Positions 33,095 through 38,894 of a stretch of DNA of 64,000 nucleotides are shown here, in pieces. The stretch is from Amarobacillus sp046328225 (GTDB lineage: Bacteria > Chloroflexota > Dehalococcoidia > Tepidiformales > Tepidiformaceae). The notes under the pieces are model-generated. The model was not told the DNA's origin. It ran no database searches and saw only the letters and a list, made by a program, of their open reading frames with translations. The stretch is taken from positions 78,106 through 142,105 of the forward strand of contig JAXLWZ010000009.1 of the NCBI GenBank assembly GCA_046328225.1, written 5' to 3'. The first letter of the stretch is position 1; each line of letters starts with the position of its first letter. Made by a program: the position numbers and the translations under genes.

Positions 33095-33157
33095 ATGACT
33101 GTGCTGGTCGCACTGGTGGAAGGCGTGGGAGGGCAATGGGCCGCGACACCGCACTAA
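33095..33157 (+). CDS. putative 20-codon leader ORF overlapping the prenyltransferase start
   Basis: The leaderless ATG 33095 encodes MTVLVALVEGVGGQWAATPH and stops at TAA 33155-33157, 22 nt inside the prenyltransferase gene and in another frame. The main ATG lies exactly 41 nt downstream of the leader ATG, as at 24467/24508. The peptide shows no known family. It may set the translation level of the main gene. Confidence 0.35.
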   Translation: MTVLVALVEGVGGQWAATPH

Positions 33158-34083
33158 CCGCCGATTCGCTCCATGTCCCCGTGCAGCGCGGAGCGCTCGC
33201 GTCGCTCGTCGTCGCCATGCGCCCCTACCAGTGGCCGAAGAACACGCTCGTGTTCGCGTCGCTCGCCTTCAGCGCCGGGCACGCCTGGACGCCGGGCGAT
33301 GTGGAAAGCTGGTGGCCGCTCCTCTGGCGGTCGATGGCGCTGTTCGTCCTCTGGTCGCTCGTCGCAAGCGCCACGTATCTCATCAACGATGTGCTCGACC
33401 GCGGCGCCGATATGTACCACCCGCGCAAGCGCTTCCGGCCCATCGCCAGCGGCGCCGTCTCCACGCGCACCGCGAAATCCGTGGCCGCCGTGCTGCTCGC
33501 GATCGCCATCCCGGCGGCGTTCGTACTGGACCCGGGGGCGGGCGCGGTCCTGCTGGGCTACGCCGCGGTCATGATCGCCTATTCGTTCGAACTCAAGAAG
33601 GTCGCGATCCTGGACGTGCTCATCCTTTCGGGCGGCGTCGCGGCCCGGGCCGTGGGCGGCGCCCTCGTCATCGATGTCGCCATCAGCCCCTGGCTCTACG
33701 TCTGCACGAGCTTCGGCGCGTTCTTCTTCGCCTGCAGCAAGCGCTGGGCCGAACACCGCCAGCTTGGCCCGGAGGCGATCCAGCATCGCCCGGCGCTCGC
33801 GCAGTACAGCGGCGAAATCCTCAGCCAGCTCCTCATTATCAGCGCCTCGACCGCGCTCCTCGGGTATGCCCTCTACACCATCGAATCCACCTACGTCCCC
33901 AAGAACGGCTCGATGGCGTGGACGATCCCGTTCGTCGCCTTCGGCCTTTTCCGCTACCTGCTGCTCCTCAACGGCCCCCGCCGGACGGACGCACCGGACC
34001 AGATCCTCTTCACCGACCCCCAGATTCTCATCGCCGTCGGCGGCTTCCTCGTGACCGCGATGACGGTATTGCTGCTGAACTAG
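33136..34083 (+). CDS. decaprenyl-phosphate phosphoribosyltransferase (UbiA superfamily)
   Basis: 315 residues, about 8-9 membrane helices. The first prenyltransferase motif NDVLDRGADMYHPRKRFRPIASG (shown in part; about 88-110) has the Asp pair and the HPxKxxRPIASG end typical of the DPPR synthase branch (mycobacterial Rv3806c type) rather than of menaquinone or haem enzymes. The second motif region is YSFELKKVAILDVLILS. It would transfer ribose-5-phosphate from PRPP to polyprenyl phosphate, making a lipid-linked pentose precursor at the membrane. ATG 33136 has GGAGGG upstream. A lipid-linked pentose could feed the membrane glycosyltransferases at 58344-64000; that link is inferred. Confidence 0.85.
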   Translation: MGRDTALTADSLHVPVQRGALASLVVAMRPYQWPKNTLVFASLAFSAGHAWTPGDVESWWPLLWRSMALFVLWSLVASATYLINDVLDRGADMYHPRKRFRPIASGAVSTRTAKSVAAVLLAIAIPAAFVLDPGAGAVLLGYAAVMIAYSFELKKVAILDVLILSGGVAARAVGGALVIDVAISPWLYVCTSFGAFFFACSKRWAEHRQLGPEAIQHRPALAQYSGEILSQLLIISASTALLGYALYTIESTYVPKNGSMAWTIPFVAFGLFRYLLLLNGPRRTDAPDQILFTDPQILIAVGGFLVTAMTVLLLN

Positions 34084-34190
34084 CTGCTGGCTATTAGCTG
34101 CTGGCTAATAGCGTGACCAGGTCGAGGCTCCGGGGCGCTCCGTGGTGACGGGGTTGCCCGCCAACAGCTAACAGCTATTAGCTAGCAGCT
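34081..34190. repeat. imperfect inverted-repeat element between convergent genes
   Basis: The left arm (34081-34112) is built of tandem TAGCTGCTGGCTA-type units and starts at the stop codon of the prenyltransferase gene. The right arm (about 34160-34190) is its imperfect reverse complement. About 47 bp of GC-rich sequence lies between. Each arm also folds on itself. It resembles a REP/MITE-like intergenic element and could terminate both convergent genes. Confidence 0.6.
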
Positions 34191-35057
34191 TCAATGGGCT
34201 CTATAGCGCTCGGCGGCGCCTTCGCCCGCGAGCTCGGGCCGGCCGCTCCAGACCCAGGCGAAGTTCGTCTTGCTCACGCCCATCAGCATCCCGTGGAGCG
34301 CACTCGGATGGATGAAGAGGCCGTCCTCCGGCGGGCGGTCGGCGTTGTCGGTGAAGCGGGCGTCGCGTGCCCGCAGCCGCGCGGCGAGCGCGGGCACGTC
34401 GTCGGTTTCGACGTAGCACATGTAGAGGCCGGGGCCGCGGCGCTGGTAGAAACGGTCCATCGCGAGGCCGCCCGAGGTCTGCGTGATCTCGATGCGGTCC
34501 AGCCGCGCCGGTGGGTCGAAGAGCGTGAGCGTGCCGCTGTAGCCGTAGAGGCTGCTTTGGATGGGCGAGTAGCGCGTGGGGTCGAGCGCGAAGATGCGGG
34601 TGTAGAGCGCGGCCGTGTCCTGCCAGTCCACCACGGGGTTCGTGACTTCGTAGAGGCAACGAATGTGGCCCACGGGCTCGCGCGCTTCGTCGCGGACGAT
34701 GGTCGTGGGCATGCCGTGCGTGGTCCCGGCGGCCAGCACCAGGGCATCGCCTTCGGACGCGAACGCCACCTCCTGCGAGTCCAGGTGGCGCGCCATCGCG
34801 GGGAGGTCCGGTGTCGCGAAGACGGCGCCGTAGAGGCCCCCTCGCCACTGCCGAGCGAACGCGTCAACCGGCCCCGGTCCGGCCGGCTCAAGCAGCTCGA
34901 ACAGGCTGATGCCCGCCTGGACGGTCGTACGGCGCGCGTTGAGCAGCGCCGATGTGTCTTCGCCTATCTGCCTGGCGCCGAACAGCGCGCTGAAGGTCTC
35001 GACCGCCGCGGCACGGTCCTCCACCACGACCTGGACACGATCGACCCGTGAGAGCAT
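34191..35057 (-). CDS. VOC (glyoxalase/dioxygenase fold) family protein
   Basis: 288 residues made of two babbab modules (about 1-125 and 130-270), the vicinal-oxygen-chelate layout: RVDRVQVVVEDRAAAVETFSALFG at the start of the first, IRCLYEVTNPVVDWQDTAALYTRIF at the start of the second, and HPSALHGMLMGVS at the end. Several His/Glu could bind a metal but the ligand set is not certain. Possible activities include lyase, dioxygenase or epimerase chemistry. ATG 35057 has GGAGG upstream. The reading frame ends at the inverted-repeat element. Confidence 0.82.
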   Translation of the reverse strand: MLSRVDRVQVVVEDRAAAVETFSALFGARQIGEDTSALLNARRTTVQAGISLFELLEPAGPGPVDAFARQWRGGLYGAVFATPDLPAMARHLDSQEVAFASEGDALVLAAGTTHGMPTTIVRDEAREPVGHIRCLYEVTNPVVDWQDTAALYTRIFALDPTRYSPIQSSLYGYSGTLTLFDPPARLDRIEITQTSGGLAMDRFYQRRGPGLYMCYVETDDVPALAARLRARDARFTDNADRPPEDGLFIHPSALHGMLMGVSKTNFAWVWSGRPELAGEGAAERYRAH

Positions 35058-35156
35058 CGAAGCCTCCGGCGGGAACAGCCGCCTGTCCGGCTATTCTGCA
35101 CCGTCGCCCACGGCCACGGGGCGGTTGTTTCCCGGGCGGGCTACCATGGCCCTGAC

Positions 35157-35163
35157 AAAGGAG
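35157..35163 (+). promoter_or_regulatory. Shine-Dalgarno of rarA
   Basis: AAAGGAG lies 5 nt before ATG 35169, and TACCAT at 35142-35147 could be the -10. This decides the start. Confidence 0.55.
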
Positions 35164-35168
35164 CCGAA

Positions 35169-36566
35169 ATGGGACGTGGCCGCACTGGTCGCGGAAATGG
35201 CCCGGCCGGGGTTCAGCCCTCGCTCATCGGTGGTGCCGCCGAGCCACCGCCGGGCGATGCCCCGCTCGCCGCGCGCATGCGCCCACGCACGCTGGAGGAG
35301 TTCGCCGGGCAGGAGAAGGCGGTCGGCCCCGGCTCGATGCTGCGGTCGGCCGTCGAGCGCGGCACGCTGCCCTCGATCATCCTCTGGGGGCCCCCCGGCT
35401 GCGGGAAGACCACGCTCGCGCGGCTGCTCGCGGGCCACGTCTCGGCCGAGTTTGTGGCCATCTCGGCCGTCTCGTCGGGTGTGGCCGACCTGCGCAGGGT
35501 CGTGGCCGAGGCGGCGGCCAGGCGCGCCGCGGGCGTGCGCACGGTCGTCTTCATCGACGAGATCCACCGCTTCAACAAGGCCCAGCAGGACGTCATCCTG
35601 CCCTACGTCGAGGACGGCACGTTCACGCTCATCGGCGCGACCACCGAGAACCCGTCGTTCGAGGTCGTGGCGCCGCTGCTGAGCCGCGCGCGCGTGGTGC
35701 GGCTGCTCGCGCTCGACGAAGGCGCCCTCGGGCGCGTGGTCGATGGCGCCCTCACGGATGAGCAGCGCGGGCTGGGTAGCCGGCGGCTCGTGCTCGCGCT
35801 GGATGCGCGTGCGCTGCTGCTGCAGGGCGCGAACGGCGATGGCCGCGCCGCGCTCACCGCCCTCGAAATCGCCGCGGGGATGACACCCGAGGGCGGTGTC
35901 ATCGGCGTGCCCGAAGTACAGCAGGCGCTGCAGGACCGGCGGCCTTACCACGACCGCCAGGCCGACTACCACTACGACACCGTCTCCGCGTTCATCAAGT
36001 CCATCCGTGGCTCCGACCCGGACGCCACGCTGTATTGGCTCGCGCGCATGCTGGAGGCGGGCGAGGAGCCGCTGTTCATCGTCCGCCGCATGGTCATCGC
36101 CGCCGCCGAGGACGTCGGGCTCGCCGACCCGCGGGCGTTGATGCTGGCCGTTTCGTGCCAGCAGGCCGTGCACTTCGTCGGCATGCCCGAGGGCTGGATC
36201 CCGATGGCGGAGTGCGCGACCTACCTCGCGCTCGCGCCCAAGAGCAACAGCGCCTACGCGGGCTACCAGCGCGCGAAGGAGGCCGCGATCGCGACGGCGC
36301 ACCTCCCGGTGCCGATGCACCTCCGGAATGCGCCCACGGGCCTCATGAAGGGCATGGGGTACGGCGCCGGGTACCGGTATGCACACAACGAGCCGGGGCA
36401 CTTCGCGCAGGGTGAACGATATTTGCCGGAAGACCTGGGGATGGCACAATTTTACGACCCCGGCAGCCTCGGTTTCGAAGCTGCCGCCGCCGCGCGCCTG
36501 CGGGCCATGGGCGGCCTTGCACACGAACTTCCGGGATCCGAACCCGGGACAGGGAGACCAGAGTAG
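35169..36566 (+). CDS. rarA: replication-associated recombination protein A (RarA/MgsA AAA+ ATPase)
   Basis: 465 residues. AAA+ core with RPRTLEEFAGQ, Walker A GPPGCGKT (74-81), Walker B VVFIDEIHRF (about 124-133) and sensor-1 LIGATTENPSFEV. The C-terminal clamp-loader-like region follows, with AFIKSIRGSDPDATLYWLARMLEAGE and the terminal KGMGYGAGYRYAHN, both hallmark RarA sequences. It acts at stalled replication forks. The first 30 residues are Gly-rich and not conserved in the family. It leads a run of four same-strand genes with spacings of 0, 11 and -1 nt. Confidence 0.95.
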   Translation: MGRGRTGRGNGPAGVQPSLIGGAAEPPPGDAPLAARMRPRTLEEFAGQEKAVGPGSMLRSAVERGTLPSIILWGPPGCGKTTLARLLAGHVSAEFVAISAVSSGVADLRRVVAEAAARRAAGVRTVVFIDEIHRFNKAQQDVILPYVEDGTFTLIGATTENPSFEVVAPLLSRARVVRLLALDEGALGRVVDGALTDEQRGLGSRRLVLALDARALLLQGANGDGRAALTALEIAAGMTPEGGVIGVPEVQQALQDRRPYHDRQADYHYDTVSAFIKSIRGSDPDATLYWLARMLEAGEEPLFIVRRMVIAAAEDVGLADPRALMLAVSCQQAVHFVGMPEGWIPMAECATYLALAPKSNSAYAGYQRAKEAAIATAHLPVPMHLRNAPTGLMKGMGYGAGYRYAHNEPGHFAQGERYLPEDLGMAQFYDPGSLGFEAAAAARLRAMGGLAHELPGSEPGTGRPE

Positions 36567-36914
36567 ATGCCCCTCCGAATTGACTTCATGTACTCCAAGA
36601 GCACGGGCCGCGGCAAGGATGCCGAAGAAGCCCTCAGCCAGGCCATCGAAGCCACCGAAGCCGACGCCGAAGTCGTCTATACCGAGGTCATGGACAGCGA
36701 GGACGCCAAGACGAAGAAGTTCCTCGGTTCGCCCAGCATCCGCGTGAACGGCATCGACGTCGAATACGGTGAGCGCGAACCGGACGAGTACCAGGCCGGC
36801 ACCCGCTACTACAACAGCATGGCGGGCTGGAAGCCGTTCCCGCACGCGAAGATGATCGCGAACATGATCATCGAGGTGCAGCAGCGCATCGCCGCGAAGC
36901 AGGCCCAGGGCTAA
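36567..36914 (+). CDS. cysteine-less thioredoxin-fold protein
   Basis: 115 residues. The segment KKFLGSPSIRVNGIDVEYGE is the cis-Pro strand of small thioredoxin-like proteins that usually carry CPxC or CxxxxA near residue 10; the N-terminal strand IDFMYSKSTGRGKDAEEAL is present, but the protein contains no Cys at all. It therefore cannot do thiol-disulfide exchange. ATG 36567 abuts the rarA stop. Possible roles: a structural or binding thioredoxin-like module. Family assignment is from pattern only. Confidence 0.65.
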   Translation: MPLRIDFMYSKSTGRGKDAEEALSQAIEATEADAEVVYTEVMDSEDAKTKKFLGSPSIRVNGIDVEYGEREPDEYQAGTRYYNSMAGWKPFPHAKMIANMIIEVQQRIAAKQAQG

Positions 36915-36925
36915 CACCCCTCCCC

Positions 36926-37297
36926 ATGGACGCCGCGACGGAGGCGGTGCTCGGCGCGAACGCCGCGTTCTACGCGGCCTTCAACGACCGGGATACCGCC
37001 TCCATGGATGTCCTCTGGGCACGGCGGGCGCCCGTCTCGTGCATCCATCCGCGGGGGAACCTGCTCACCACGCGCGGGCAGGTCATGGCCAGCTGGTTCG
37101 CGCTCCTCGCCAACCCCGCGCAGGCGCGCATCGTCGCCGGCGGGGAGTGCGTCTCCATCCACGGCGAGGTCGCGGTGGTGGCCTGCCGCGAACTCGTGGC
37201 CGGGACGCGCGTCGTCGCCACGAACGTGTTCGTGCTCGAAGATGGCCATTGGAGGTTGGCGCACCACCACGGCAGCCTCGTCGAGCTGGAAACCTGA
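36926..37297 (+). CDS. SnoaL-like (NTF2-fold) protein
   Basis: 123 residues with the NTF2-like opening helix ANAAFYAAFNDRDTASMDVLWA, the SCIHPRG strand and a closing VFVLEDGHWRLAHHHGS. This is the SnoaL_3 pattern. Such small cone-fold proteins are enzymes or ligand binders; the substrate is unknown. It lies 11 nt after the thioredoxin-like gene. Confidence 0.8.
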   Translation: MDAATEAVLGANAAFYAAFNDRDTASMDVLWARRAPVSCIHPRGNLLTTRGQVMASWFALLANPAQARIVAGGECVSIHGEVAVVACRELVAGTRVVATNVFVLEDGHWRLAHHHGSLVELET

Positions 37298-37632
37298 TGG
37301 CCGCGCGCCGCACGTTCGAATCGCTCGATGACGCCGCCGTCGTCGCGATCGCGGCCCTCTTCGCCGTCGAAGCCGCCCTCGAGCCGTACACGCCGGATGG
37401 CACGCCCGTGTACCGCATCACTCCGACGGGCGCGGCCGATGGCGTCGCGATGGTGCTGTGGCCGTCACTTCGCCGCGTGGACGTGACCAGCACCGGCAAT
37501 CACGCGTGGGTGCTGAAGAACGTGGGCGTCGTGGAAGTGATCGAGGGCGTCGAGGCCGTCTTCCATCCCGCGGAGGGCACGGGCTTCCTCTTCGTCTCCG
37601 TCAACGGCTGGATCAACATGGTGATGGGCTGA
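37297..37632 (+). CDS. hypothetical small protein
   Basis: 111 residues, start ATG 37297 overlapping the previous TGA by 1 nt, which argues it is real and coupled. It appears to be a compact alpha/beta protein (FESLDDAAVVAIAALFAVEAALEPY then beta-rich GVAMVLWPSLRRVDVTS and TGFLFVSVNGWIN). No Cys, signal or membrane segment. I do not recognise the family. Confidence 0.6.
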   Translation: MAARRTFESLDDAAVVAIAALFAVEAALEPYTPDGTPVYRITPTGAADGVAMVLWPSLRRVDVTSTGNHAWVLKNVGVVEVIEGVEAVFHPAEGTGFLFVSVNGWINMVMG

Positions 37633-37635
37633 GCC

Positions 37636-38259
37636 TCAGCCCCGGTCGATGCGTGTGACGATGCCCTCGAGGTGGCAGGTGTCGTTGTGGCGCGCGATGA
37701 CGAGCCGCCCGCCCGCGTCCCGCACGATCTCGGTCAGCGAACAGTTCGCCGCTTCGAAGAGACCGCGGTGGCGCGGCCCCAGCCCCACGACGATCTGGCA
37801 CATCGCACCGACCACGCCCCCGTGGGCGACCGCGACGGTGGTGCCACCCATCTCCTGGATCTCGGCGAGGACGGCGTGCAAGCGTTCGTGGAAGACGCCG
37901 CGGCCCTCTTCGCCCGGGTAGGGGAGCCGTTCGCCCCTGCGGCGCGCCTCCGCGATCTCGGGGAAGCGTTCGCGAATCTGGGCGGCGGTGAGGCCGCTCG
38001 CCTCGCCGATGTCGTACTCCTTCAGGCCGTCCCGGTACGCCACGGGGACGCCGAGGCATTCGCCGATGGCCCGCGCGGTGTCCGCGGCACGCTTCAACGG
38101 GCTGGAAACGACCCGGTCGACCTTCTCGCGGGCGAGCCGCTCGGCCGTGACACGCGCCTGCAGCGCCCCGAGTTCCGTCAGGCCGAAATCCATCGAGCCC
38201 TGGACGATGCCCGCGGCATTGCCTTCGGACTGGCCATGGCGAACGAGGAGGAGGCGCAT
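37636..38259 (-). CDS. histidine phosphatase family protein (phosphoglycerate-mutase-like)
   Basis: 207 residues. The RHG motif VRHGQSEGN (about 6-14) provides the phospho-accepting His, and the second His is in VAHGGVVGAM (about 143-152). KEYDIGEASGLT with the conserved acid is in between. The family removes phosphate from small molecules; this type is often called a broad-specificity phosphatase (PhoE/CobC-like). ATG 38259 has GATACT 6 nt upstream. It lies 32 nt after the HPRT gene, same strand. Confidence 0.88.
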   Translation of the reverse strand: MRLLLVRHGQSEGNAAGIVQGSMDFGLTELGALQARVTAERLAREKVDRVVSSPLKRAADTARAIGECLGVPVAYRDGLKEYDIGEASGLTAAQIRERFPEIAEARRRGERLPYPGEEGRGVFHERLHAVLAEIQEMGGTTVAVAHGGVVGAMCQIVVGLGPRHRGLFEAANCSLTEIVRDAGGRLVIARHNDTCHLEGIVTRIDRG

Positions 38260-38265
38260 GCGAGG

Positions 38266-38271
38266 AGTATC
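38266..38271 (-). promoter_or_regulatory. -10 element for leaderless histidine phosphatase gene
   Basis: On the reverse strand GATACT is followed by CCTCGC and ATG 38259. Confidence 0.35.
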
Positions 38272-38291
38272 CCGCCCCGCGCGCGAACCGG

Positions 38292-38813
38292 CTACGCCGG
38301 GCCGTGGTTGCCAGGTTCATCGAGGATCGCCACAAAGGGCAGGTTCCGGTACCGCTGGTCCAGGTCGAGCCCGTATCCGACGACGAAGGCGTCCGGGATT
38401 TCGAAGCCGGTGTAGCGGCCCGGGGCGCCACCGCCGGCCGGCTTCCACAGCAGCGCACATACCTCCACGGAGCGGGCTCCCGCGGCGAGAAGGCTCGCTG
38501 TCGCGCGCGCGACCGTTGCCCCGCGCTCGATGATGTCCTCCACGAGCAGCACGTCCGCACCCTCGACCGGGTCGAATGGCCCGGCCAGCAGCTCGACCGT
38601 GCCCCCGGTTTCGCCGGCGTAGCTGCGGAGCGCCATGACATCGATTCGTACGGGTAGGTCGATGGCACGAGCGAGGTCGGCCAGGAAGCAGAGTGACCCT
38701 CGCAGGATGCCGACCAGCACCAGGCCCGGCGAATCGCGGTAGTCGCGTGTGATCTCGGCGCCCAGCTCTCGCACCCGCGCGGCAATGGCATCGGCCGGGA
38801 TCAGTTCGCGCAT
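38292..38813 (-). CDS. hpt: hypoxanthine phosphoribosyltransferase family protein
   Basis: 173 residues, the size of bacterial HPRT. VLVGILRGSLCFLADLAR (about 32-49) and MALRSYAGETGG (60-71) are family marks. The PRPP loop is VEDIIERGAT (91-100), and GFEIPDAFVVGYGLDLDQRYRNL (about 138-160) closes the site. It would salvage hypoxanthine or guanine. Oddities: the usual base Asp after VEDII is Glu96, followed by Arg97 instead of Thr, and the Lys before VGFEIPD that reads purine O6 is missing, so the base specificity may differ. ATG 38813 has GATACT 6 nt upstream. Confidence 0.82.
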   Translation of the reverse strand: MRELIPADAIAARVRELGAEITRDYRDSPGLVLVGILRGSLCFLADLARAIDLPVRIDVMALRSYAGETGGTVELLAGPFDPVEGADVLLVEDIIERGATVARATASLLAAGARSVEVCALLWKPAGGGAPGRYTGFEIPDAFVVGYGLDLDQRYRNLPFVAILDEPGNHGPA

Positions 38814-38819
38814 GGGAGC

Positions 38820-38825
38820 AGTATC
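38820..38825 (-). promoter_or_regulatory. -10 element for leaderless HPRT gene
   Basis: On the reverse strand GATACT is followed by GCTCCC and ATG 38813. It is the same hexamer and spacing as the next gene at 38266-38271. Confidence 0.4.
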
Positions 38826-38894
38826 AGCGCGCGTCACGTAACGCGGCCGGCGGCGTGCGGTACCATCGCTGGACTTCCCGTTCCGGAGCAGCGC

